Assembly: GCF_950295315.1 (NCBI RefSeq)
Contig: NC_080179.1
Coordinates: 74,450,261-74,514,260, forward strand
DNA: 64,000 bases
Direction: 5' to 3'
From: Erinaceus europaeus
Lineage: Eukaryota; Chordata; Mammalia; Eulipotyphla; Erinaceidae
The notes beneath the pieces are model-generated. The model searched no databases and was not told the DNA's origin. It worked only from the letters and a program-made list of their open reading frames with translations. Made by a program: the position numbers and the translations under genes. Positions within the stretch are counted from its first letter, which is position 1. Each line of letters opens with the position of its first letter. Shown piece by piece: positions 55,768 to 64,000 of this stretch.

Positions 55768-58752
55768 CTAGCGTTTGCCCTTCTTCCATAGCCCGTCAAC
55801 AGCGTCAGGTTGAGCCTGATGTAAAGTTTCGAGACCTCCTTTGAATCTGGAGAGGTGGCAGTCATTGACTATGTGGGGCATAGTCTGTCTGGAGCCACAG
55901 GGGCAGTTCGGGTCTTCTCTGGCTCCCCAGCGATGGAACATAGCGGCGTACCGGCCATGGCCTGTTCGATAGCGATTGAGGAGGGCCCGATCATAACGTG
56001 CCAGGTCAAAGCCGGGTTGACGCTCACAGGGGTCTGTGATGAGGTGTTTGTTCTTGACCTCAGCTGACTGCCAGCTCTGTTTCCAAGAGTCTGGAACAGA
56101 GAAGTTCAGTGTAGGCGTAGGGGACCAGATTGGGTGACGAGACGTCAAGCGTTGGACAGGGTGGGCGAAGATATCCGCGTATATTGGCAGGTCCGGTCGA
56201 GCGTAGACGTGGGAAATGAACTTAGATGATGCCGCATCCTGACGAATATCTGGCGGGGCGATGTTGCTAAGAACTGGCAGCCATGGAACCGGGGTAGAAC
56301 GGATGCTTCCAGAAATGATCCTCATGGAGGAATATAATTTGGAATCGACCAAGTGGACATGGGGGCTACGGAACCATACTGGGGCACAGTATTCTGCAGT
56401 GGAATAGCATAATGCCAGAGAGGATGATCGCAGTGTGGCAGCCCTCGCGCCCCATGAGGAGCTGGCCAGTCTTGCAATGATGTTATTCCTTGCGCCCACC
56501 TTTGCTGCAGTTTTTATGAGATGTTTGTGAAATGACAGAGCACAATCGAGAGTAACGCCAAGATAGACTGGCTGGGCTTCATGCCGGATTCTCGTATCGC
56601 CAAGCTGCACATTAAGCTCACGCGAGGCCGAGGCAAGGTGTAGATGGAAAACAGATGATACTGTTTTTGCAGTGCTAGGAATTAATCGCCATTTTTTACA
56701 GTAATCAGATATCAGAGACATGTCTTTCGTGAGTGTTTCCTCAAGGATGTCAAACTTGGATGCCTGAGTTGCACAGCAGATGTCATCGGCGTAGATGAAC
56801 TTCCTTGAAGAAGTTTCTGGGAGGTCATTGATGTAAATATTAAATAGCATAGGAGCCAGAACAGAGCCCTGGGGGAGGCCACTCGAGACAAGTCTCCATC
56901 TGCTAGACTTGTCACCCAGATGTACCTGGAATCTTCTGTTTTGGAGAAGAAACAATATAGTGTTGGCCACCCATGGAGGCAGGCATCTTGAGATCTTGAT
57001 CAGGAGACCACGGTGCCAGACCGTGTCATAGGCTGCTGTGAGATCAACAAAGACAGCACCGGTCTTTAAATTCTTCTGGAATCCATTTTCAATGTAAGTT
57101 GAGAGGGCCAGGGCTTGTTCGCAGGTAGATCTTCCTGGGCGGAAACTAGCCTGGGCGGGTGATAGGAATTTCTCTGTAAGATGAGAAATACGTGACACTT
57201 GAAGCAGCCTCTCAAGGAGTTTGTAACACACGGAGAGGAGAGAAATTGGTCTATAGCTGGCGGCCAGTGTTGGGTCTTTCTTTGGTTTCAAAACCGTTAT
57301 AATCTTCGCACGACGCCAAACTTTGGGCATAGACTCAGATTCCAAGATGTGGGACAGGAATGAAGCGAGCCACTTCTTTGCTGCGGGGCCCAGGTTAAGA
57401 ATGAGTTCTGGGGTGATGTTATCATAGCCAGCAGCTGTTCCCGGTTTAACCCTCTTCAAAGCGTCTTCCAGTTCAGACAGTGTAAAGGGAGAGAGTTTTG
57501 GAGATGGACAAGATAACCGGAAGTGGGATGACCACTCATGGGAAATTTCTCTTTTCCAGACTGGGTCGATCTTAGCACGTCCAACTTGAGTTAGGTGACT
57601 GGCCACTGAGTTTGGAGATACGGGAGGATGGGAGATGGGAGGGGGTTGGCTACCAGCACCCAGTCTGTGAAGAAGCTTCCAGGCCTTCCTACTTGAGTGG
57701 GTGAAGTTCAGACTTTCCATGAGTTGTTGCCAGCGGGCTTGGCGTGCTGCATCCAGGGAGGCAATGAGATGGTCAGCCACATCTGGGTCGCCCGACTCAT
57801 TGTACTGCTTTAGTAGTTGCTCACATTCAGCATCAAGACAAGGCATATAGTTAGCACGTCTCCCACGAGGAATGGCTTGGGAAGCTGCTTTGAAGATGGC
57901 TTGGCGGAAGCGCCTGTAGGAATCTTCAGAGGGGATAGAGTTAATTGGAATTGCAGGAATAGATTTGTTGGTAAGATCACTGAACAGACACCAGTTTGCT
58001 TTCTGAAAGTTCCATCTTAGTTTCTCCGAGCACAGAATCAGTGGGAGCTGGAGACCAATGTGGATGATAGCTGGGCAGTGATGACTGTGCGGGAAGATCT
58101 TGAGAACTTGTCTCGTAGCGGGAAAGGCTTGGCCGTTGACTCTGCTAATCCAGCACAGGTCGGGTGATGAGTCTTTATTCCATCTAGCACTGTGAAAAGA
58201 GCCTGGCTGTTTGGGATCGTATAATAGGGAGAGGTCATTCGCTGAAGCCCAGTCGGCTAAGATAGAGCTGTCAGCACGAGTGGAGGAATATCCCCAGTCT
58301 TGGTGATGACTATTAAAGTCTCCAACGTAAACGGCTGGGTGATTCGGGCTAGGCAGGACCTCGTTATCCCATGAGGCACTGGGAGGCTTATATACGTTGA
58401 CGAGCTGAATAGTTCTAATAGTAATGGAGTCATAGAAGGTCGAAGAGGCCGTATGGTAAACGTCCGCAAGACACAATTTGGCATAGATGGCTCGGCCAAG
58501 TTTAGGATGGAGATTATAGCATATTAAATCGAATCCACTGATGGTGAATCGAGCAGCTTCATTGACTGCTATATGTGTTTCTTGTAGGCAGATAACATCT
58601 GCCTGATGCTGAATCGCCAATTGACCAATAAGAACACGTTTGGCAAAGGACAGCCCCTCAACATTAAGTTGGAGGACTCGAAGAGCAGGACCAACAGCTT
58701 GAAAGCTGTCAGTCACTGCTTGTTGCTGGCTTTGAAAGTGACTGGGATCCAT
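55768..58752 (-). CDS. Vingi-like endonuclease/reverse transcriptase, intact ORF
   Basis: A single uninterrupted 994-residue frame. It would nick target DNA and copy element RNA into it (target-primed reverse transcription) in the nucleus. Residues about 25-230 are an apurinic-type endonuclease: LQLN (27-30), LQET (56-59), NVYKPP (119-124), GDFN (144-147) and SPDL (196-199). The usual SDH motif reads HSHH (222-225), so the expected aspartate is missing. Residues about 480-740 are the reverse transcriptase: RPISLLS (501-507), FVDLTAAYD (568-576), GLPQGSVLAP (625-634), YADD (654-657) and YLGVTL (730-735). The C-terminus has C950, C952, H960 and C965, a possible zinc-binding motif. No RNase H or gag-like ORF is seen. 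The start is the first ATG after a 91-bp leader; the stop merges with the tail. An intact frame implies recent insertion. Its activity is untested. Confidence 0.93.
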   Translation of the reverse strand: MDPSHFQSQQQAVTDSFQAVGPALRVLQLNVEGLSFAKRVLIGQLAIQHQADVICLQETHIAVNEAARFTISGFDLICYNLHPKLGRAIYAKLCLADVYHTASSTFYDSITIRTIQLVNVYKPPSASWDNEVLPSPNHPAVYVGDFNSHHQDWGYSSTRADSSILADWASANDLSLLYDPKQPGSFHSARWNKDSSPDLCWISRVNGQAFPATRQVLKIFPHSHHCPAIIHIGLQLPLILCSEKLRWNFQKANWCLFSDLTNKSIPAIPINSIPSEDSYRRFRQAIFKAASQAIPRGRRANYMPCLDAECEQLLKQYNESGDPDVADHLIASLDAARQARWQQLMESLNFTHSSRKAWKLLHRLGAGSQPPPISHPPVSPNSVASHLTQVGRAKIDPVWKREISHEWSSHFRLSCPSPKLSPFTLSELEDALKRVKPGTAAGYDNITPELILNLGPAAKKWLASFLSHILESESMPKVWRRAKIITVLKPKKDPTLAASYRPISLLSVCYKLLERLLQVSRISHLTEKFLSPAQASFRPGRSTCEQALALSTYIENGFQKNLKTGAVFVDLTAAYDTVWHRGLLIKISRCLPPWVANTILFLLQNRRFQVHLGDKSSRWRLVSSGLPQGSVLAPMLFNIYINDLPETSSRKFIYADDICCATQASKFDILEETLTKDMSLISDYCKKWRLIPSTAKTVSSVFHLHLASASRELNVQLGDTRIRHEAQPVYLGVTLDCALSFHKHLIKTAAKVGARNNIIARLASSSWGARAATLRSSSLALCYSTAEYCAPVWFRSPHVHLVDSKLYSSMRIISGSIRSTPVPWLPVLSNIAPPDIRQDAASSKFISHVYARPDLPIYADIFAHPVQRLTSRHPIWSPTPTLNFSVPDSWKQSWQSAEVKNKHLITDPCERQPGFDLARYDRALLNRYRTGHGRYAAMFHRWGAREDPNCPCGSRQTMPHIVNDCHLSRFKGGLETLHQAQPDAVDGLWKKGKR

Positions 58753-58843
58753 GTGGATTCAGTCGGCTAGGAAGAATCATCAGTTTCCCCAATGAATGGG
58801 TACTCACGAGATGCACCACGGGAAGGTCGATCCAATGCATCCC
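58753..58843 (-). promoter_or_regulatory. Vingi 5' leader, possible internal promoter
   Basis: 91 bases between the TSD and the ATG. Non-LTR elements usually carry an internal promoter here. No TATA box is expected; on the minus strand I note gtcgaccttcccgtggtgca and gctgatgattc words but cannot assign a known promoter element. Confidence 0.35.
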
Positions 58844-58855
58844 AATACTGCCACT

Positions 58856-58907
58856 GTTGGGAACTTACATGTCATAGTGCCAAGTAGAAAATCAAGATAC
58901 ATGGTGG
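58856..58907. other. Right flank of Vingi, unique
   Basis: Short unassigned sequence between the TSD and the next SINE. Confidence 0.4.
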
Positions 58908-59058
58908 TCCAGGAGGTGGCGCAGTGGTAAAGCTTTGGATTCTCAAGCATGAGGTCCCGAGTTTGATCCCCAGCAGCACATGTGCCAGAGTGATGTCTGG
59001 TTCTTTCTCTCTCCTCCTATCTTTCTCATAAATAATTAAAATCTTTAAAAATATATAT
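58908..59058 (+). repeat. SINE family C
   Basis: ggtccaggaggtggcgcagt, attctcaagcatgaggtccc, gagtttgatccccagcagca, gtgccagagtgatgtctggt and tail aattaaaatctttaaaaa. aaatcaagata flanks both ends as a TSD. Confidence 0.95.
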
Positions 59059-59229
59059 TTTTTTAAATCAAGATATAAAATGGCGTATTGCAATATATTT
59101 CAAAGTGCAGGCATCAAAATGGTAGTACACTTTATAATCAGTTTACTAAGACAGCGAGAATATACATATTTTGAAACATGTAGCCAGAATAGAAACTATC
59201 ATAATGTATGGAGAAAGCAAGTATACTAT
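59059..59229. other. Unique intergenic sequence
   Basis: Nothing recognised. Confidence 0.4.
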
Positions 59230-59231
59230 GC

Positions 59232-60008
59232 AGGTGAGTTATCTTGAGCTAGACTATTGTCCTGGTTATTTCTCCAATATTTCTTCTTGTTGGGTTAACC
59301 ATTTTATATAGTATGTTATGAGGTGCCTCTCTCAGTACTTTTCAAATTACTGATCACTCTTATCTGGATTGACTTGTGTCTAAGTAAGGTAATTAAAGGG
59401 TTCACAGTTATGGAAACTGACAGTTGTTTCCATATTATTTTAATCCCTGAGTTGGAGCTCAGTAGCTTAAAAGCCTCTTTTGTTCTTTTTCTTCCCTGTA
59501 GCGTGTGGGAGCCTGAGGGCTTTTGAACTATAAGTAGGCTTCTTAGCTTAATCACTGACTCCTGACCAAGAGATAAACCAGGGTGGGCAGAGATAATCCA
59601 GTGGTTATGGAAAGAGAGTCTCACAGCCTCACCGCTAAGGTCACTGAGGTCTAGATCTTCTCCTGAGTTTCCTGGTCAGTTCTCTGTCCCCTGGTGTCAG
59701 CACAGCCCCCACCCCCCACCCCCCAGACTCTGAGAGCAGCAGCAATGGGGACTCACAGCTGCATTTGGTGAGTCTCAGGGGAGTCCTCTCCTCCCTTCAG
59801 CCATCTTTTTGTTGGTGAAACAGACTGGAAGTGGTGTCTCAACTGGTAAACTGCCGGACTGTTACCAGCCACTTAATCTCTCCCTAGGGTCCTCTCTGTC
59901 CATGAGCCACACGTGTTTGCACTCACAGTGATTTGGTGGGTTACTGAGGTCGTTCTAGTCCTGTCTTGTTGTGGTCCCAGGTGTTCTCCTTTGGTGTTCC
60001 TAGCTGAC
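59232..60008 (-). mobile_element. L1 5' UTR, minus strand, isolated
   Basis: Parallels 19100-20067 throughout: gttatgaggtgcctctctca, gattgacttgtgtctaagta, ttcacagttatggaaactga, ccggactgttaccagccact, gtccatgagccacacgtgtt and cctgtcttgttgtggtccca. Its 5' end, at a similar point to the TSD-defined end of the other copy, lies beside the GGAGA array. No ORF1 follows on its downstream side, so it is 3'-truncated. Confidence 0.75.
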
Positions 60009-60011
60009 CCT

Positions 60012-60107
60012 GGAGAGGAGAGGAGAGGAGAGGAGAGGAGAGGAGAGGAGAGGAGAGGAGAGGAGAGGAGAGGAGAGGAGAGGAGAGGAGAGGAGAGGAG
60101 AGGAGAG
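60012..60107 (+). repeat. (GGAGA)n microsatellite
   Basis: About 19 perfect ggaga units. Immediately outside the L1 5' end, so on the L1 sense strand it is an upstream (TCTCC)n tract. Confidence 0.97.
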
Positions 60108-60510
60108 AAACACAGCTGCTGGTAAAAGGCTCCTGCAGCAGCCCAGAATCACTGCAGTTGAGCTATCTTGCGTCTTCAGTGTTCTCCCCACACCCTGTCA
60201 ACAGCCACAGCCCGGCCTTCATCTAACACATCCAACATCCCATTTAGGGCAAGAGAAATAACTTACCTCTGTGCTAAGAAGCCCTTCATTCTGTCCTTTG
60301 TTTCAGTGGAATTGAGTTCAGCTTTTTTCTCCTACTGCAATAACCTTGAAAGAAGCCTTCTCTCTTTGTTTAATGCTGTCCTGTGTGCTTTCTTTCTCTT
60401 TGACACAGATACACATGAAGACTTCCAATGTGTTATTCATGCATTCTAGAACTGAAAAATGAAATGAGTGACTGAGACAGGGTGTGCATCAATGGATGAA
60501 TGGGAGAGCA
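60108..60510. other. Unique intergenic sequence
   Basis: A 93-codon plus frame (60168-60449) has no recognised domain. Nothing else seen. Confidence 0.4.
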
Positions 60511-60514
60511 AAAC

Positions 60515-60735
60515 AACATATTTTACTTGTTTGTTTGTTTGTTTTTTGGGTTATTTTTGGGGCTTTAGCACTCTGGGATAACTTTTTCAGATAGAGACAG
60601 AGGAGAAGGCAAAGAGAGAGGAGAGGAGAGCAAAAGAGAGAGAAACAGACAGAGAGCGCACTATCACAACATCAATTTTTTTCTTCAGTGTGATGGGTGC
60701 TAGGTTTGAACTTGGATGGCACACATGCCAAAAGT
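60515..60735 (-). repeat. Old SINE, minus
   Basis: ggttatttttggggctttag (reversed extension), cagatagagacagaggagaa body and gctaggtttgaacttggatg B-box region. Confidence 0.55.
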
Positions 60736-60739
60736 AAGC

Positions 60740-63118
60740 TATTTTTCTATAAACAGAGTAATTTGAAAGAGTACAAGATATATCTGAATTTTTCCAATAG
60801 AAACCTAACAGAAATTAGAATATTTAATCTATGAGAATATGAAATATTATGTGACTTCACACAGAGATTTATTGGAAAGAGTAGCATTTATTTACTACTT
60901 CCAATAAAATCCAAGAGATTGTTCTTCATATTGTATGAAAATGACTTTCTACACATTTCTTTGAAAGAATTTACTGTTTAGTTCTATTTTAATAGGACTC
61001 TAAATGATGATTTTCATTTTATATGAATATGATTTTCTTCACAGATTTATTTAAAAGAATGTAACATTTATTTAGTATTTTCACTAGACTCTAAAGAAGG
61101 ATCTTAATATTGTTTTTATTCATGTGATACTTAGTCTTGTGTTTCCCAATAGAACACTTAGTTTTTCAATATTATATGAATCTGGCTACTTTTAACACAA
61201 AGTTATTTGAGATGGTGCATATCTATTTTAATTTTTCCAGCGAGCTTTATTGGTGACTTTCTATATTACGTGGATATGTTTTAACACAAGCACTTGAAAG
61301 AATGCAACATGCATAAAATATTTCCACTAGATTTTAGAAGATTCTTAATATCAGCTATGACTTTCCTCACAGTTAAGTAATATATTTCATCTGTTGTCTT
61401 AATATTTCCTATAAAACTCTAAGAATAAGAATAAACATTTAGATGGATTTCATTTGCAAGGGACTATTTGAAAGTACAGAACATTTTATTCATATTTTTC
61501 AGCACATTTCTTTTAAAAATATTTATTTATCTACTTAATTTAATAAGAGATAGACAAACAGAGCACTGCTTAGCTCTAGCTTATATTGTTGCTGGGGACT
61601 GAAGTTGGGACATCTGATCCTTAGGCATGTGCCAGGAGCCATTTCTCTGCTTTATAGATGATAAGCTTTGAGACAACAGAACCCCTCAAGACAAGTGTTA
61701 ATTCCCCCCTGAGCAGGCCATTTCCCCTTAGGTAAACCATTTATCAGTAATCAAGTGAGTCAACACAGCTGGCAAGAGGGAGTTATAGGTAAATTATATA
61801 ATGATGGATATTCCAAATATCCTACTGGAACTATACATATCTCCCGACAATTGGCATTGGCCGAGCACAGAGAACAGGCATGGAAGTCTGGGGCGCTACT
61901 GCTGCACATCTCCCTGATCCCATCCCCTTGCAGAAGCCTAAGAGTCACTGAAACGTGAATATGGCTTTTCCACACAGAAATATTTGAAATGATAAACATC
62001 TATCTTAGTTTTTTTTTTTTCCCCCCGAGGAACTCTAGTAGAACTTTCTTAATATTATATAAGAATGGTTTTACCGGTGTTCTTTCTCTGGATGTGGCAT
62101 TTAACAGATTATGAATATACTACAAACTACATAAGTACGGGTGTCAAAGAGAGTCATTCAAGAGAATACACTATTAATCTACGTTTTCCAGTAGAACAAT
62201 AACAATTTCTTAATATTAGGTGAAAATGGCTTTCCTAACAGTTTTATTTTATTGTAATGCATGACTTATCTTAGTATTACCAATGGAATACCAAGAAGAA
62301 TTTCTTCATGTTATATGAAAATGGCTTTCAGCACATAATCATTTGAAAGAATGAAACATTTATCTTTGTTTTCCCATAGGTTGCTAAAGAAGATTTCAAA
62401 TATTACACAAAATTGACTTTTCACACAAAGTTAACAAAAATGCAACTCCAGAAAATGTCTAATATTACATACATATAACTTGGTCTATTGGAAAAGAGAT
62501 GCCACATTTGTCTTGGTTTATCCATTGAATTCAAACAGAAATTTCACATTGCATGAAAATGACTACAGTAACTTACTTCACTGAATACAAATTTATTTAG
62601 TATTTTCAATAGAACTATAAATAATCCTCTTTAAACAACATGAATATTATTTACCATAAAAAGTTATTTGTAAACTCACAAACATCTTGAATTTCCAGTA
62701 GACCTCTAAAGGATTATTAATAGCACATGAAATGTCTTCATTTTTATTAAACACATTTTTATTTTACTATTTCTAGTATAACTAAGAAGATTCTTAATAT
62801 GATATGAATGGAATTTTCCACACAAGTTTTTTCTAAGTTTGGACAACATAACTCTAATAGAACATCTTAATATTATGCGTATTTGGTTTTACACAGTTAC
62901 TTCACCAACTACATTTATATTCCCACTAGGACAGTAAAGAAAAATCTTAATATTACAGGAAAGTGGCTTGCTGAGCAGTGTTTAATTGAATGTGCGTATA
63001 TGTACATACTCATATACATATGGGTTCATATATGAACATGTCTCTTTTCTCTCTGAGCTACTCTTAGGATCAGTGACATCCCAATGTAACACATGATTTA
63101 CACACACTATTTTCATTT
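60740..63118. repeat. Degenerate AT-rich tandem array, ~88-bp unit
   Basis: A recurring order of words is seen over 2.4 kb: cacacagttatttgaaagaa, aacatttatcttagtatttt, ccactagaactctaaagaag, attcttaatattatatgaaa and atggctttc. Anchor gaaagaa-like words occur at 60875, 60963, 61053, 61296, 61470, 61986, 62345 and further, with intervals of about 84-94 bases between neighbours. Units differ by many substitutions and small indels. The array is interrupted at 61505-61960. Stop codons occur in all frames, so it is not a zinc-finger or other coding repeat. Confidence 0.8.
61505..61655 (-). repeat. Old SINE inside the tandem array, minus
   Basis: aatatttatttatctactta tail, cagagcactgcttagctcta body and gggactgaagttgggacatc. 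It is followed by about 300 bases of unrelated sequence (61656-61955) before the array resumes. Confidence 0.6.
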
Positions 63119-63482
63119 TTATTAGATTTTGGTCCCCAACACCTTGTGCAGTGAAAGGAGTCATTTTTGATTCCTTGAATAACTGGCTAATTCTCTGTCT
63201 TGGTGCAGAGACTGCTCAAGGTCACCCCAGACGAGGGCTTGTTAAAGTCCCACAGAGTAAGGAGGTCTCATTTGAAAGTGTGTCTGTGTCAGAGGACCAT
63301 GAGCTCCCACACAAAGTGCCCTGTGACCAAGCATTGAGCAATCCTCACAAAGAAACTCAGCACAGTTGGATTATTACCCATAGATTAAAATAAATGAGTG
63401 AGTCCATACCAGTATAATTAAATCATCAAATAAATGAAACTAGGAAGAAGGAGCAGATACTCTGATTTAGAAATCTAAGCAA
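63119..63482. other. Unique intergenic sequence
   Basis: An 80-codon plus-strand frame (63151-63393) is not recognisable. Nothing else seen. Confidence 0.4.
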
Positions 63483-63483
63483 G

Positions 63484-63658
63484 AGGCCCCAGGTGGTGGT
63501 GCACCAGGCAGAGTACAGAGTACACATAGTGCCATGCGGAAGGATCTAGGTTCAAGGCCCTCATCGCCACCTACTAAGAGGAGTCTTCAAGAGTGGTGGA
63601 ATAGTGCTGCAGTTGTCTTAGCTTCTTTCTCTTTCTCTATCTTCCCTCCTTCTCTCTT
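63484..63658 (+). repeat. SINE family B
   Basis: ccccaggtggtggtgcacca head, ctaggttcaaggccctcatc (B box), gccacctactaagaggagtc block and pyrimidine-rich end. Confidence 0.82.
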
Positions 63659-63826
63659 TTTATTATTTTTTATTAGTGATTTCATTGCAATTTATGAAAT
63701 CATAAGACAATAGGGGGATAATTTTATACCATTTCTACCACCAGACGTCTGTGTCCTCATCTCACTCCAGTGGAAACTGGAGTGAATTCTCTTAAGGTCA
63801 CAGATATAGTTTGACTCTATTATGTT
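63656..63826 (-). repeat. L1 3' end, antisense
   Basis: tttttattagtgatttcatt, gaaatcataagacaataggg and ctaccaccagacgtctgtgt resemble the reversed L1 3' terminus. Truncated. Confidence 0.55.
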
Positions 63827-63827
63827 T

Positions 63828-64000
63828 TTTATTTTTTATTTATTAAAAGGAAACACTGACAAAAAAAAAAAAAACATAGGATAAGAGGGGTACAACGCCA
63901 CACAATTCCCACCACCAGAACTCCGTATCCCATCCCCTCCCCTGATAGCTTTCCTATTCTTTAACCCTCTGGGAGCATGGACCCAAGGTCATTGTGGGAT
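63828..64000 (-). repeat. L1-type 3' end, antisense, cut by window edge
   Basis: Reversed tail, then cataggataagaggggtaca, cccaccaccagaactccgta and gggagcatggacccaaggtc match 10230-10370 closely. It continues beyond the window. Confidence 0.8.

Larger units (their letters stand above)
55758..58843 (-). mobile_element. Full-length Vingi-like non-LTR retrotransposon
   Basis: About 3.09 kb between two copies of the 12-bp duplication aatactgccact (55746-55757 and 58844-58855). On the minus strand it has a 91-bp 5' leader (58843-58753), one ORF, and a (GAA/AAG)n tail of about a dozen bases that starts at the stop codon, so it has no real 3' UTR. The 5' end looks complete because the leader precedes the ATG and the TSD is exact; I cannot tell whether a separate ORF1 exists elsewhere in the family. 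It is unlike L1, L2, CR1 or BovB in its protein motifs. Vingi elements in hedgehog are established knowledge from memory. Confidence 0.93.

Noticed and set aside
55768..58752. BovB/RTE or L1 ORF2 identity
   Set aside because: Motif context (FVDLTAAYD, GLPQGSVLAP, YADD with a C-terminal CxC motif), single-ORF layout and GAA tail fit the Ingi/Vingi type, not BovB or L1.
59913..60191. Glu/Arg and Ser/Leu repeat frames
   Set aside because: They are translations of the GGAGA microsatellite.
60740..63118. Decayed zinc-finger array
   Set aside because: The spacing is near 84 bp, but the sequence is AT-rich, lacks Cys/His codon patterns and linker motifs, and has stops in all frames.

Overview
The window looks like gene-poor mammalian nuclear DNA, most probably from a hedgehog (Erinaceus lineage). 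It has no operon-like gene packing, no ribosome binding sites and no multi-exon gene I can recognise. It is dominated by retrotransposed repeats. The commonest are tRNA-derived SINEs with intact-looking A and B boxes, as in the ERI SINEs reported from hedgehogs. For this report I name five SINE families: A (ERI-type head with tagcgcagcgggttaag, long CAA-rich linker), B (head with gtggtgcacctg, shorter body), C (head with ggaggtggcgcagtgg, body with gtgccagagtgatg), D (head with agcataatggttatgca) and E (head with gatagctca, body with gaaggagctttggtgct). L1 3' ends in two recognisable types, L1 5' regions, several ERV LTRs and many microsatellites make up the rest.

The only long, convincingly protein-coding frame is on the minus strand at 55768-58752. 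It is a 994-residue endonuclease plus reverse transcriptase of a non-LTR retrotransposon unrelated to L1. I assign it to Vingi, an Ingi-related clade described from hedgehogs, and this assignment rests on memory. The element is flanked by a 12-bp target-site duplication. A second, 5'-truncated and frameshifted copy (about 41128-42979) sits inside a family A SINE, with a 13-bp perfect duplication of SINE sequence on both sides.

Layout. 0-9.7 kb: antisense L1 carrying a class II-like LTR, SINEs, and a 35-bp x 9 GC-rich minisatellite (7926-8240). 10-16.8 kb: L1 3' end, SINEs, an LTR fragment and unique DNA. 16.8-20.1 kb: an antisense L1 with 5' UTR, ORF1 and endonuclease remnants but no reverse transcriptase, bounded by a 12-bp TSD. 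20-24 kb: mostly unique, with a possible conserved non-coding island near 23.1 kb. 24.4-30.5 kb: three L1 3' ends and dense nested SINEs. 30.7-40 kb: SINEs, a 414-bp solo LTR with 6-bp TSD, a gamma-type LTR, and several AT-motif islands. 41-43.1 kb: truncated Vingi copy inside a SINE. 43.4-55.6 kb: L1 3' ends, one L1 ORF2 tail split by SINEs, more SINEs and microsatellites. 55.7-58.9 kb: full-length Vingi. 59.2-60.1 kb: L1 5' UTR beside a (GGAGA)n array. 60.7-63.1 kb: a degenerate AT-rich tandem array of roughly 88 bp per unit. 63.5-64 kb: SINE and L1 3' end.

Apart from the retrotransposon, no host gene is supported. The elements interact mainly as a layered record of insertions, with many target-site duplications still readable.
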